A stretch of DNA of 64,000 bases from assembly GCA_036365515.1 (NCBI GenBank), contig CM070875.1, positions 91,832,628 through 91,896,627 of the forward strand. Reading direction: 5' to 3'. Under the pieces are notes generated by a model. It ran no database searches. It was not told the origin of the DNA and saw only the letters and a list, made by a program, of their open reading frames with translations. The position numbers were made by a program, and so were the translations under genes. Origin of the DNA: Torymus aiolomorphi. Lineage: Eukaryota > Arthropoda > Insecta > Hymenoptera > Torymidae. Positions 30,597 through 42,405 of this stretch are shown piece by piece; within the stretch, counting starts at the first letter, position 1; every line of letters begins with the position of its first letter.

Positions 30597-33438
30597 TCAC
30601 CTCCAATCGCTGTCTTTCCGCGGCCCACCTATAACATGCGAAAAAGGTGTGTTCCGCGTCATCCCTCTCGTGCCCGCGTATTTACATTTCGGCGTCTTTC
30701 TTTTACCTAATTTAAATAGGTAATATCGAAAGTATCCGTGTCCTGTCAGGAACTGCGTAAGGTAAAAGTTAACCTCTCCGTATTTCCGTCCCAGCCACCT
30801 CGTTATGTCTTGAATCAATAGGTAGGTCTATCTACCCTTCGTCCCCGCCCTCCATCTCTCATGCCAAGTTTGTAGCGTCTGGCGGCGCGCTTCGCGACTG
30901 CCCGTCCTACTTCTGCACTCCTATCGTAGATGTGCTTCCATTCCCATGCGAGCAGATCGATCTGAACCATACCAGCTACCACCGCCACAACCGCTACCGA
31001 CACCGTCCGATACGCGCATGCAACTCTCAGCGCATCTCGCCGCTGCACCGCTACCATTCTCTTCCTGTACTTGATAACTTCCATGGCATCAGACCAAATC
31101 TCTTCTCATAGAGGAGAATAGAGTTGGTCGTCGCCATGGGAAGTCTTCTCTTGGATGTCCACGGGCCTCCAACGTTGCGCAATAACCTACTTAACGCCGA
31201 TATACGTGCTTCTGCCTTTGCCGTTACTTCCCTGATTGCCAAAAGCAAAGTTTGAGTCCAGGTTGACCCCTAGATACTTCGCAGTCGGCCTCGTAGTTAC
31301 TAACTCGGATCTTACGTACATCGGTAGTATCGTAGGGATCTCTTTACGTGTCAATATTACTACCTCCGTTTTCGCTAGCGTGAAACTGAGCCCGTGCTCC
31401 GTCATCCACCTAGTTACTCGTTTCATTACCTGGCACAAGATAAGTTGTTCCAAGTCCGCGTTCCGTGCTTCTACCACCACCGCGACGTCGTCCGCATATC
31501 CTATGAGAAATGCTCCGTTGGGCATGTCCAGGTGCAGCAAACCGTCGTACGACGCGATCCAAAAATTGGGGCCCAACAGTGATCCCTGTGCAACGCCTGC
31601 CGTAATTTCCCTAACCACCTTCCCTTCGCTCGTCTCGATAATGAGTTCGCGATCCCAAAAGTATTCCTCTGCTACGCGTACTATGTAAGGTGGGACCCCG
31701 AAGCCCTTCAGCGCTGCGAATAGGTCTGCCCAGCGTGCCGAATTGAAAGCGTTTTTAACGTCCAGCGTAGCTGCCAACACCAGTGGTCGCACTCCGTGAC
31801 ATCGTTCCCTTGATCGCCCCACCGCCGCGGTAACCGACCGTATCGCGCCCATCGTCGAACAACCCTTTCGAAATCCATGCTGGTTTTCCGATAAACCCCC
31901 TGACTGTTGTATCACGATCTGGATTCTGCTCCTTAATAGCGCCTCCATACGCTTGCCGATCGTGTCGAATAGGCTAAGCGGCCGATACGCAGACGGGGAT
32001 GTCATATCTCCCTTCCCCTTGCTGATAAGGACAAGCTTCGCCCTTTTCCAACGACTCTTGGAAACACCTTGTCTGAGACATACGTTGTAGGTATCCAGTA
32101 AGGTTTCCGGGCATCGTGAGGCGATGGCCTTTAAAACCTCCACTGGAATCCCATCGGGGCCGGGCGCCTTGCCGCTCTTAAGAGATCTAATCGCTACCCG
32201 TACCTCAGGCTTGGTAAACGAGGGTATATCCTCCTGTCGCACGTCCTCATACAGAGTCTCTTCCCTCGGCGGATGCTCAGGGAAAAGCCCGTCAACTATC
32301 TCACTTATCAACCGCGCTTCCTTTATCTCCGGTGGCTTCATTGCCCCTATTCTATGAGTTATGGTTTTGTAGCCTAGTCCCCATCGGTCGGAGTTAACTT
32401 CGTCGCACACCTCTTTCCAGCATCGTCGCTTACTGCATTTAATCGCGAGCCTTAGCCTTTTTTGTGCCTGTTTAAATTCAGCGTTAAAAACAGTGGCCCC
32501 GCGTCGTTCCCGTGCGCGCTGTGTCTGTCTACGAAGCCTCAAGCATAATCTACGTAACTCCGCGAATTCCTCCGTCCACCAGTACGCTGGTTGGCGGCGG
32601 TTTCTATTTCTGCTTCGCGGCATCGAGGCATCGCATGCTCTTACTATAGCTGACGTTGCCGTGGTCACCTGGACTTCCGCACGCTCCCGGCCTGATAAAT
32701 CATTTTCGTCGGACCTTTGTGGTACACTTAGTACTTCTACTAGCTGATCCACTTTTAATCGATGGGCGGTCCATCGCGGTAATGGTCTGCTCGCTTGGGG
32801 TATACCTACCCAATCTAAAACCGTAAAGGTGATGTACTGGTGATCACTGCCTGACTCTTCCTCTAAGACCTGCCAGTTACTAATACTCGGTACTAGTCGC
32901 TCAGATGCAAAAGTGACGTCTGATATGGATTGCCGACCCCGGGGCGTCGATAAGCAGTGACCGTGCCCTCGTTCGCAACCGCCAATCCTAATCTAGCGGC
33001 CATCTCGAGTAAATCCCTGCCCCTACTGTTCGTCTCTGGCATACAGCATTCTATCGTCCTTGCGTTAAAATCTCCTGCAATCAGTAGGAGGCCAGAGATA
33101 TTCCGCTATACGTTTTCCATGCGTTCAACCTGCCTAAGAAATTCGTTTCTTCGTAAGTTGGGGGATATATACATGCTCACGTAGGTAACATCCCCGAGTC
33201 GCACCCATACTAGACCCTTCCCCTCTACTCGTCCGGTAATCTTTGACTTATGTCTACCTGCTATCCAGACCGCCGCTGTGTCGGTCTCGTCCGCGAACCA
33301 CGTGGTCGTATTGCGGGCCCGATGCCTATACTGTTCGCTAACCAATGACACGTCCGCGAGCCCCTGGCTCACTCGACTAGTGAGAAGGTCGTCAGCGAAT
33401 ACGGCGCCGTTCGTGTTTATTTGTAGAACCGTCGTCAT
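30597..33438 (-). pseudogene. LINE L4 ORF2: R1-clade endonuclease-reverse transcriptase, multiply broken
   Basis: Starts at Met 33438 (MTTVLQINTNGAVFADDLL); its ATGA overlaps the ORF1 stop, a classic R1-clade junction. Endonuclease N-terminus: LVSEQYRHRARNTTTWFADE, stop at 33106. The endonuclease continues in other frames to about 32760. RT lies at 32752-31187 (WWTEEFAELRR, GKAPGPDGIPVEVLK, GFRKGCSTMGAIRS, LDVKNAFNSARW, GVAQGSLLGPNFW, YADD at ~31495). Thumb and C-terminal pieces are at 31248-31051, 31084-30815 and 30818-30597 (FYLTQFLTGHGYF). At least four frameshifts or stops. A dead copy of the L3 family, but the most complete one in this window. Confidence 0.9.
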
Positions 33439-34785
33439 TTTTTAGGCCGCTTTAAGTTTTCAAGCTCGTCCCTGAAAGCGACGCATGTCCCCGTGCCAGG
33501 GAAATACGCTAGCTCAGTGGCCGCAACCCCGCATTTTTTACACAAGAAGCATGCCTGACCATCCGGTCTCGCGCGACAGTCCCTGGCCACGTGATCTGTT
33601 TTCCACATTTCCTGCATAATGCACTACGATCCTCGTCCTTACAGTCCTTTTTCAGATGCCCAAAGCCTTGGCATCTGAAACGTCGCGGACCACTATTCGC
33701 TTTCTAACTTGGTAGCTGAAATACCCTATTTTAATCCTCCCTATCCTTAGGAGAGTCATGACCGCAGTCTCATCCATTTCGACTATGGCCATCCTCCGCT
33801 CTCCTCTCCCTACGTCAAATACGTGGGTGCTAAGGTTACACATGTCGCTTATCTCCTCCCTAATCGCGGCGTTTACCTGTTCTTCGGTGGTTACGCACGT
33901 CATTCCGCCTATTTCCAGTGTAAGCCTTGGAGTGAGGCCTTTAACCTGGTATTCCTTTCCCACATTTTCCTGGATAACCCCCTGGAAGGCCTCCTTGTCT
34001 TCCGATCGCTTCTCCAGTTCTAAGAGAACCCCACCGCTTTTCGTCAGTCGGGTGTTTCTCACGACCGCCTTCGCTTCCTCAGGTTTAACCTTAGTAGTGA
34101 GGTCCTTAAGTATCTCTGCATAGCTCTTCTTCCCGGTTGACGTTATGTGTATTGCGCATCGTCGAGGCCGAGGATTTACCTTCTTCTCCTTCCTGTCCTG
34201 CTGCTGCTGTTGAGGACCCCTGATCTTCCCACTATCTGGCCGTGTCGGCTTCTTTTTCCTGGAAACTGTGGTGAATTCGTTCTGCTCCGTCCTCCCTCTC
34301 TTGGATGGGAAATCCTGCACCGGGCTGTCCCTTAATCGACACTTTTTGCTCAGAGTGGCCTTCCCAGCTGCTCGGTCTCTAATTACCGGTGCTTTCCCAT
34401 TTCTCTCATCTGCTGCCGTTCCACGTGCTGGTCATACCCCGGCTGAGCGGACTTGCTCTAGAGCCTCGGCCGCCGCGGTCAGAATTATTATCCCTTCTTT
34501 TACCGGCATTGCGATGTTCTTCTAACTGGAAGTCATGTCCCGCATGCAGCTCAGTAGGCGCTTCATGACGTCCAGGATTTCTCTCATTCTCTCCGATTGG
34601 TTCCGCTGATCTCTACTCTCACTTACCAGCCGCGTCATCTCCTGGGCGAATGTGCTGGATCCATCGGATCTGCTACCAATCGCCACATCCAGGATTGTTC
34701 GGGCTGTGCGGTCAGTCGGCATGTTCGCTCCGCCTTCCCTTCCTTGGATTTCTACATCTATATCTTTGATTTTGAGGTGAGTCAT
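33435..34785 (-). pseudogene. LINE L4 ORF1: Gag-like protein with CCHC knuckles, broken
   Basis: Segments 34785-34522 (MTHLKIKDIDVEIQGREGG, a helical N-terminus), 34320-33652 (Lys/Gln-rich linker, then the R1-type core KSYAEILKDLTTKVKPEEAK, GGVLLELEKRS, LTPRLTLEIGGMTC) and 33617-33435 (knuckle remnants and a Lys-rich end). The first CCHC lies across the frameshift near 33660 (FRCQGFGHLKKDC in the shifted frame). Architecture matches L2 ORF1, though sequence identity is low. At least two frameshifts or stops. Role: RNA-binding partner of the LINE RT. Confidence 0.85.
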
Positions 34786-34795
34786 CGTGCATACA

Positions 34796-35540
34796 TTCTG
34801 TGTTTTAAGACGGTGCGCCTATTATGGGAGCCACACCTCGGTGTGGCTACTACCCCCGCCTGTAAGAAACCCTATTTATGGGTGCCGAAGCCAAGAGGCT
34901 GTTTGTCGGACGGTCACTCCTATCGGCACCTATTGACTCTACAGAAAAAGGTTATGGGATAGGCCCTCGCCATAATGAAGCAAAAGGTTTAACGTCGTCC
35001 CTACCGAGTGGGCGATGTTGGGTCCGCCCCAACACCTGACCCAAACCTCAGGCTAGACGGTGTGCGATTTGCCCTACGCAGCTTCGGGTATAAGGAAATA
35101 TTGACCATGTAATCCTTCACACCTGCGCCCGCCTGATCTGGTTCAACCCTTCTATTGGCTCCAGTCGGTGGATACGTGTTGCTCTTCCCACATTGAACAT
35201 GCACTTTCACTGGGTTTTCGCCCGTATTTCAGGGACTTACGCACCCTAATATTACTCCATGCAGAGGTTAGGTACTAACTTCACGCATCATCCCGGTCGA
35301 GGAGTTTACTACTCTCCCCTTGACTAGTCTGAACGTAATATCCACAGACCGACGGCCGCAACCTACTCATACTGTGCCCTTTCATTCATCCATTCTCACG
35401 TTCCTCTGTGCGCGACTGCTTATTCAATATATTCGTAGCTGACCAGTCCCAGCTGGCCCGTCCCCGATCCGCGACCTGTGGGCGCGCCCGGCAGCATGGA
35501 AAAATGCTCATCTAAGGCTAGATAGACCCCGGGATTCTTA
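34796..35540 (-). other. 5' UTR of L4, conserved with the L2 5' UTR
   Basis: Matches 11930-12640 block by block, including the inverted repeat CCACACCTCGGTGTGG and the 5'-terminal ATCTA...TAGAT and GCAT...ATGC stems (minus strand, about 35490-35530). The (ATA)n insertion present in L2 is absent here. Confidence 0.75.
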
Positions 35541-35571
35541 TTATTATTCTTATTATTATTATTATTATTAA
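35541..35571. repeat. Short (TTA)n tract at the L4 5' end
   Basis: TTATTATTATTCTTATTATT-type repeat directly outside the L4 5' boundary. Confidence 0.85.
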
Positions 35572-35644
35572 TTTAAAATAGTAACATCTTTTGAGTAAAG
35601 GAAATGAAGGAATTTAAGTTATGAAAATAATAATCATAATTATT

Positions 35645-35840
35645 ATCAGGCTTGGACAGTAACTAGGTAAAAAGTTAAAAGTTAAGTCGAAAGTTAAAAA
35701 GTTAATAACTTGTAGCTTAACTTAGATAATTTCAAATCATCTTAACTTTTAACTGGACTAGTTGATTATTTTATATTAAGTTTAACTTTTTAACTTTTTT
35801 TGTAGTTAAATCTTTACTCTCTATTTTTTAACCAGTAGCA
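35645..35840. repeat. AAGTTAAAAG-rich MITE-like sequence
   Basis: Begins CAGGCTTGGACAGTAACTAGG and is full of direct and inverted AGTTAAAAAGTT/AACTTTTTAACTTT motifs. This resembles hAT-type MITEs with CAGGCTTGGACAG termini. No opposite terminus is recognised, so the boundaries are uncertain. Confidence 0.5.
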
Positions 35841-35984
35841 TGCATGTACAAAAAACTGCACATCACATGAACTTATTTGTAATAATATGTGTAAGCAATT
35901 CGTTAAACAATTTTTATCAAGGTATTTAAATTTAAATCAAGAGTATACGCATAAAACATTAGAAGGCGAATCCCAAACCTGTAC

Positions 35985-36617
35985 AAGTTTGTCGGCGGGG
36001 GATACGAGTTCTACGCGTATACGGGAGCGCGTCAGACGTGCATACATGGCAAATAAATCATTTAAATAATTCTTAACCCCAAGCAGGCGGGGGTTGCGAG
36101 TTCCACGCGTATACGGGAGTGCGTCAGGCGTGCATACATGGCAGAATAATTATTTAAATAATTCTAAACCCCAAGCAGACGGGTGTTGCGAGTTCTACGC
36201 GTATACGGGAGCGCGTCAGACGTGCATAAATGGCAAAATAATTATTTAAATAATTCTTGATTCCAAGCAGGCGGGGGATGCGAGTTCCACACGTAAACGG
36301 GAGTGCGTCAGATCTATATACGTGGCCGAAAAATTATTTAAATAATTCTTAACACCAAGCAGGTGGGGGATGCGAGTTCTACGCCAATACGAGAATGCGC
36401 CAGACGTGAATACATGGCAAAATAACGATTTAAATAATTCTTGACCCCAAGTAGGCGGGGGTTTCAAGTTCCACGCGTATACGGGAGCGCATCAGACGGA
36501 TATACATGTCAAAATAATTGTTTAAATTATTATTTTGTCATGTATGCACGTCTAACGCGCTCCCGTATACGCGTGGAACTCGTATCCCCCGCCTACTTGG
36601 GTTTAAGAATTATTTAA
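35985..36617. repeat. ~92-bp satellite array, left part, with orientation switch at ~36520
   Basis: About 6 units in one orientation to about 36515, then one in the opposite orientation (36525-36617) ending at the LINE L6 junction. Units contain the palindrome AATTATTTAAATAATT, a CGCGTATACGGGAG block and ACCCCAAG(C/T)AGGCGGGG. The reverse-complement form (CTCCCGTATACGCG) makes up the right array at 40306-41800. Confidence 0.9.
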
Positions 36618-36659
36618 ATAAACGGAGACACGGAAATGGACAAAAAGGGAGAAGGGACA

Positions 36660-39212
36660 TATATAGGTGCAGGAGGGAAGTCAACGATAGACTAACTGAT
36701 AACAAATATGGAAGGAAGGGAAATAATAGAAGACATGAGTATAGGTAATATCGAGGGCTCAGATCATCGACCGATAGAGGCAGTGTTGTAACTGAGAACG
36801 GAGAAGAGAGAAAAGGACAATGGAACAAGAACTGACTGGTCAGAGAAAGGAATAAGGCAGTACACAGGAAATCTAGCAGAGAAAGAAAAAGCAGAGACAT
36901 GGAAAGAACTAAAAGAAAAGGTAAAAGGAAGCACAGTAGTAACAAATTACAGCATAGACAACAAAGCAAAACTGGAGAAATGCTGCGACAAAACATGCCA
37001 CGTGAGGAAAATAGAACTGAAAAGAGTTCTAAGAGACTGCAAAAGGGGAGTGAGAAGTACCTCGGAATACATAGAAAAGAAAAAAGAATACAGAGAGTGG
37101 ATAAAGAAAAAGAAAATAGGGTGGAGTGAGAAGATGATAGAGGAGATAGAAAGAGATACAGAAGCGCGAGAAACTTCTGGAAAATAATAAACGCAGAGAA
37201 AGACAGAAACCAAGAAGTAAGTGACAAAATAAAGAAAGATGAATGGATGACATTCCTGAAAGAGCAACTAAAAGCCACGGGAATACAGGAAGAAGAGATA
37301 GAAAACATGGAAAGAAAGCAAGAGAGGTTGATGTGGGAAGAAGATGAGATAGGCCAGGAGGAGGCCCGAAGTGCAATAAATAAACTAAAGAGGAGGAAAG
37401 CAGTCGGAAAAGACGGAATACAAAACGAAGCGTGGATATTTGGAGAGGAAGAAATTGTAGAAGAACTAAAAGGAATAATAAACGAAATATGGAAGAAAGG
37501 TAAGATACCAGAGCAGTGGAAAGCAGGAATCGTAAGGCCAATCTTTAAAAAAGGAAAGAGAGACGAGGTAAAGAACTACAGTGGGCTGACGCTGATGGAT
37601 ACAGGGTATAAAATGTACGCAGAGATACTGAGGAAAAGATTAGAGGACTATCTGGAAGAAGGAAAAAAGCTAGGAGACCTGCAGTTTGGTTTCAGGAAAG
37701 GAAGAGGCACCATAGATGCAGTGTTTGTGCTAAAAAGTACAGTAGAATTGGAATTGAAGAAAGATGGAGGAAAGGCTTGAGCATGCTTGACAGGTCTCAA
37801 AGGTGCCTTTGACAACATAAAAAGAGAATCGATATAGAAAGAAATGGAGAAGATGGGAGTAAACACGAAATTGAGAAACAGGATTAAAGAAATATACGAA
37901 GATACGAAGTGTGAGGTAGTGGTGAAGGGAAAAAAGCTAGGAATGTTCAAAATGGAAGAAGGGGTGAGACAAGAATGCCCTCTTAGCCCGACACTTTTCA
38001 ATGTGAGCATGGCGGGATTGGAGGAAGAATTGAGCAAAGTGCAGGAAGGAGGAATAGTGATAGGAAAAAAGAAGATGTACTCAATAGGATACGCGGATGA
38101 TGTTATCCTGCTGGCAAATAATGAAGTAGGTATGAAGGAGATGATAAAAAGGTTCGGCAAATTTATAGAAAGAAGAGGAATGGAGTTGAAGACCAAAAAG
38201 ACAAAAATTATAAAGTTCAGAAGAAACGGAAGATGGGGTCAACCCGATGTTCAAATGGAAGGAAGAGAAAATAGAAATAGTGAAGGAAGAAACATACCTG
38301 GGATACAAGATAGAGAGTAACAACGGAGACACGAAACATATAGAGTACATAGCAGGAAAAGCAAACGCCGTTTTGGGAAGAGTATAGAGCATAGGAGAAA
38401 GGAAATTCGAAGAAGACTGGGAGAGAAGGATGAAGCTATTTGACGCATTAGTACGCAGCGTTATAACTTACGGAGCGGAAATATAGGGCTACAAGGAATG
38501 GAAGGAGATAGAGAAAATTCAGAATAAGTAGATAAAGTGGACCCTAAGACTGGACAGAACAACGCCCAGTCATATAATACACGAAGAAACGAACAGATGG
38601 AAGATAGCAATACAGACCGGGAAAAGAGCGATGAAGTATGAGCAGAAAGTAGCGCAAAGCGAAGGGAATACAATAATAAAAGAATGCATGAGAGTGATAA
38701 CAAGCAGTAATGCGAAGTCGGAAATGGGAGAGAGAAGAAGGAAATTTTACGTAGACAAAGGATGGTCGGCGAGCGAAGTGAGTAGAAGGATTGCAGAAGG
38801 AGAAACAGTATGGCCAGAGATGGTCGAGACAGGAACGGACGAAGGAAAGCAGAGGAGAACGGCAGAAATAAGAGAGTCAAGGTTTGTAAAAGAGATAAGT
38901 AATATCATTTTCCAGCAGGAGACACCAAGCTACCTTAAGAACACGGAAACGAAAAAGAAGAAAGAGCTGGAGGTACAGGAAAGATTTAGACTAGGGAGCG
39001 AGAATAGGAGCACGGGGTACTGGAGCAGAGAGGAGAAGAGGTGCAGAATATGTAAAAACAGCGAAGAGACCCTTAAACATATATTCAAAAAGCGTGAGGC
39101 TACAAGAGTGCAAGGAAAGAGATGGGAAGTGATTGTCAACGGTGAAAGAAAGACTCTGTCGAAACTGATGGAAACGCAATGGAAAAGAAGGAGAGCAGAA
39201 CAAGACAGGTAA
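36660..39212 (+). pseudogene. LINE L6 ORF2: endonuclease end, reverse transcriptase and Cys-rich C-terminus, broken
   Basis: The endonuclease C-terminus is visible at 36660-36790 (YIGAGGKSTID, then after a stop GSDHRPIEAVL). A Lys/Glu-rich linker follows. RT fragments: 37247-37780 (KAVGKDGIQNEAW, FGFRKGRGTIDAVF) and 37844-38320 (EGVRQECPLSPTLFN, GYADDVILLANNE with YADD at ~38091), separated by stops. The C-terminal piece 38631-39212 carries CRICKNSEETLKHIF, a CCHC-like knuckle missing its last Cys. The overall layout is that of APE-type LINE ORF2. Codon use is very A/G-rich, unlike the neighbouring R1 elements. Confidence 0.85.
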
Positions 39213-39412
39213 AGAGAACAGAATGAGAATGGAGTGAGAATGACAACAAAGACCGGAAATATAGAAGAACCCTATGGGATGTCAGATAAACGAACAGCCG
39301 TAGCTGTGAGAGAGCCCTAAGCATACAGGATGATAATGGAGGGAAACACAACCAGAAGACACACTAGATAAAAGCAGGAAAGCGCGAGTAGTAAAGAGGT
39401 TAAGAGGTCCGA

Positions 39413-40012
39413 GTGAGCATGGAGGCAGAAATGGAGATAATGATGAAGAGAATAACAGACCTGGAGCTGAGAGTTCAAGGAGAAATAGAGAGGAAGTTAC
39501 GCTGGGAAGAAAAGATGAAGAAAGAACATGCAGTGCAAGAGGACAGATATGAAAAAGAGATAAAGAAGCTGAAGGAAAGGTTAGAAAAAGTAGCAAGGAT
39601 GTGGGAGCTAAAAAAGAAAAAATACCTCAGAAAAGAAGATGTAGATAAAGAATACACTTTAGTAATAAAAAGAGGATGGAACTGGAAGAGTGAGAAAGTG
39701 AGAGATTGGATGGAGAGGCAGATTTGGAAGGAGGATTGGGAGACAAAACCAATGCAGAACGGAATAGGAATGAGGTGGCTCATATTCAAAGATAAATGTG
39801 CGAAGAGCTACCTTTGGAGAAAAGCGGAGAAAGTAGCGAAGAAAGGAGTTTTCACCTTGGATGAGGTACTCACAGCAGCGCAGCGAAAGGAGAGGTGGGA
39901 GAAAACAGGAAAAGAAAGAAAAACACAAATAACAGAAACGGACAAAGAAAGAGAGAAAGAGAAAGAAAGTATCAAAAAGAACATAGCACAAGAACCAAAA
40001 GATGAGAAGTAG
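39413..40012 (+). CDS. Coiled-coil, Lys/Glu-rich 199-aa ORF downstream of the L6 RT
   Basis: Intact frame from Met 39413 (MSMEAEMEIMMKRITDLEL). Residues ~1-75 form an obvious heptad-type coiled coil rich in Glu, Lys and Arg. Residues ~80-150 look more globular (YTLVIKRGWNWKSEKVRDWM, MRWLIFKDKCAKSYLWRKAE), and the end is charged and disordered. It lies after the RT on the same strand and before the element's terminal repeats. The coiled-coil-plus-small-domain layout resembles LINE ORF1 RNA chaperones, but these normally precede ORF2. It could be a second truncated copy's ORF1, or a 3' accessory ORF. No family recognised with certainty. Confidence 0.55.
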   Translation: MSMEAEMEIMMKRITDLELRVQGEIERKLRWEEKMKKEHAVQEDRYEKEIKKLKERLEKVARMWELKKKKYLRKEDVDKEYTLVIKRGWNWKSEKVRDWMERQIWKEDWETKPMQNGIGMRWLIFKDKCAKSYLWRKAEKVAKKGVFTLDEVLTAAQRKERWEKTGKERKTQITETDKEREKEKESIKKNIAQEPKDEK

Positions 40013-40305
40013 AAGAGGAAAAGAGGCAGTAGAAAAGAGAAAATAGCTAAGCAAAAGCAGAAGAACACAAATACAAACATCACACACACATTTACACACA
40101 TTAAAGGAAATAATTTAGATAAAATGTTATATTATTTAAAGTTTATATTTTATACTTTCATATTCTTTTATCATTTATTTACACAAACACACAAACAGCT
40201 ACATAGACGCAAACACAGAATTGAGACGGAGTCGGATTAAAAATAAGAACAAATTGTAAAATGTACAAATATAGCTAAAGCTAATAAAGGATTATTATTA
40301 TTATT

Positions 40306-41800
40306 AATGCCATGTATACGCGTCTGACGTGCTCCCGTATATGCGTGGAACTGGCATCCCCCACCTACTTGGGGTTAAGAATTATTAATATAATTATTTT
40401 TCCATGTATACACGTCTGACGCGCTCCCGTATACGCGAGGAACTCGCATCCCCCGTCTACTTGGGGTTCAGAATTATTTAAATAATTATTTTGCCATGTA
40501 TACATGTATGACGCGCTCCCGTATACGCGTAGAAAGCGTAGCTCCCGCCTACTTGGGGTTAAGCATTATTTAAATAATTATTTTGCAATGTATTCACTTC
40601 TGATGCGCTCCCGTAAACGCGTAGAACTCGCATCCACCGCCTACTTGGGATTAAGAATTATTTAAATAATTATTCTCCATGTATGCATGTCTGACGCGCT
40701 CCCGTATACGCGTGGAACTCGCATCCCCCGCCTGCTTGGGGTAAACAAGTTTTTAAATAATTATTTTGCCATATATACACGTCTGACGCGCTCCCGTATA
40801 CGCGTGGAACTCGCATCCCCCGCCTACTTGGGGTTAACAAGTTTTTAAATAATTATTTTGCCATATATACACGTCTGACGCGCTCCCGTATACGCGTGGA
40901 ACTCGCATCACCCACCTACTTGGGGTTAAGAATTATTTAAATAACTATTATGCCATGTATACACATCTGACGCGCTCCCGTACACGCGTAGAACTCGCAT
41001 CAACCGCCTACTTGGGGTTAAGAATTATTCAAATCATTATTATGTCATGTATACACGTCTGTCGAGCTCCCGTATACGCGTGGAACTCGCATCCCCCGCC
41101 TGTTTGGGGTTGAGACTTATTTAAATAATTATTTTGTCATGTATACAGGTCTGACGCACTCCCGTTTACGCGTGGAACTGGCACCCCCCGCCTACCGGGG
41201 ATCAAGAATTATTTAAATAATTATTTTGCCATGTAAACACGTCTGACGCGCTCCCGTATACGTGGGGAACTCGCATCCCCCGCCTCCTTGGGGTTAAATA
41301 TTATTAAAATAATTATTTTGGCATTTATACACGTCTGACGCGCTCCCGTATATGCGTGGAACTCGCATCCCCCGCCTGCTTTGGGTCAAGAATTATTTAA
41401 ATAATTATTTTGCCATGTATACAGGTCTGACGCACTCCCGTTTACGCGTGGAACTGGCACCCCCCGCCTACCGGGGATCAAGAATTATTTAAATAATTAT
41501 TTTGCCATGTACACACGTCTGACGCGCTCCCGTATACGTGGGGAACTCGCATCCCCCGCCTCCTTGGGGTTAAATATTATTAAAATAATTATTTTGGCAT
41601 TTATACACGTCTGACGCGCTCCCGTATATGCGTGGAACTCGCATCCCCCGCCTGCTTTGGGTCAAGAATTATTTAAATAATTATTTTGCCATGTATAGAG
41701 GTCTGACGCACTCCTGTTTACTCGTCGAACTCGCATCCCCCGGCGACTTGGGGTTGAGAATTATTTAAATAATCGTGTTGCACGCCTTCGGAATTTTGAT
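40306..41800. repeat. ~92-bp satellite array, right part, about 16 units with a 3-mer higher-order repeat
   Basis: CTCCCGTATACGCG-type cores recur about every 90-94 bp from ~40335 to ~41713. A three-unit block (about 41133-41409) is repeated almost exactly at about 41410-41686, including unit-specific variants GGCACCCCCCGCCTACCGGGG, CGTATACGTGGGG and TATTATTAAAATAATT. The last units (after ~41690) are degenerate. Confidence 0.92.
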
Positions 41801-42205
41801 ACATGCACGGACCTCCTATCCCTCGGTTACTTGGATTTAATAATTATTTAAATAATAGTGTCGCAAGACTACGTCACTTCCTTTATATATGCGTCGCCAT
41901 TGTTCCCCCGTTTTTTTTTCATCCCATACGCGTGTAAAATAAGAATAATGCATTTTTCTAAAAAGTGCATATTTTATGCATTACTTAATTTTTGTCAAAA
42001 TATCATGCAGGAGGCACGGCTCTAAAAATATTTAATTAGTCATTTTTTATTTAATAATTAAGTTTTGAATTTTTGATTAAAACTCGTTTAATTAGGAATT
42101 AAAAATGCAATCTCCAATTAACCGCTTGTTTAAGGAAAGATTAAAAATTTAATTCTTAATTAAACGAGTTTGAATTATAGATTCAAAATTCAATTCTGCT
42201 GATTA
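41801..42205. other. AT-rich, no gene seen
   Basis: Contains short inverted stretches (AATTAAACGAGTTT and its complement near 42070-42175) but no coding sequence. Confidence 0.4.
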
Positions 42206-42209
42206 TGAG

Positions 42210-42405
42210 AATTTATTGGTATTATACCTCACAGATGATATCATACACAGTAGTATACTACCAGTATAATACTATAGTATGAGGCATTTTTGGTATAATA
42301 CCATTTGTAGTATAATACCGTAGCTTATGACAAATTTGGAGTATTATACTGATTTTGGTATTATACGGTATGAAACCTCTTTACCGTGTCGTAAAACCAA
42401 CCCTG
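42210..42405. repeat. TATAATAC palindrome cluster ending ACCAACCCTG
   Basis: GGTATTATAC and GTATAATACC copies in both orientations, ending in ACCAACCCTG, the complement of the start at 2410. Likely the other end of the same hAT-like MITE family. Confidence 0.5.

Larger units (their letters stand above)
30201..35540 (-). mobile_element. R1-clade LINE L4, full length, degenerate
   Basis: Minus strand, from the 5' UTR (35540) through ORF1 and ORF2 to a 3' terminus reading CTAGTACCTCGGAAAAACAA at 30201-30220. Same family as L3 (ORF2 and 3' UTR nearly identical). The 3' end abuts the (TAA)n tract and the 5' end abuts a short (TTA)n tract (35541-35571). Multiple frameshifts and stops show it is older than L5. 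Confidence 0.9.
36618..40305 (+). mobile_element. 5'-truncated LINE (L6) inserted in the 92-bp satellite
   Basis: Plus-strand, purine-rich coding strand. It starts inside the endonuclease and ends AATAAAGGATTATTATTATTA at about 40300. Satellite sequence of the same orientation resumes on the right (ATGCCATGTATACG). RT motifs of the GVRQ-CPLSP-LFN type distinguish it from the R1 and Jockey elements here; the clade is not assigned. Many stops. Confidence 0.85.

Noticed and set aside
36610..37541. Long minus-strand hydrophobic ORFs opposite LINE L6
   Set aside because: Antisense of a purine-rich coding strand gives Leu/Ser/Phe-rich frames; not genes.
40306..41800. CRISPR-like array
   Set aside because: Units are contiguous variants of one another with no unique spacers; this is a eukaryotic satellite.
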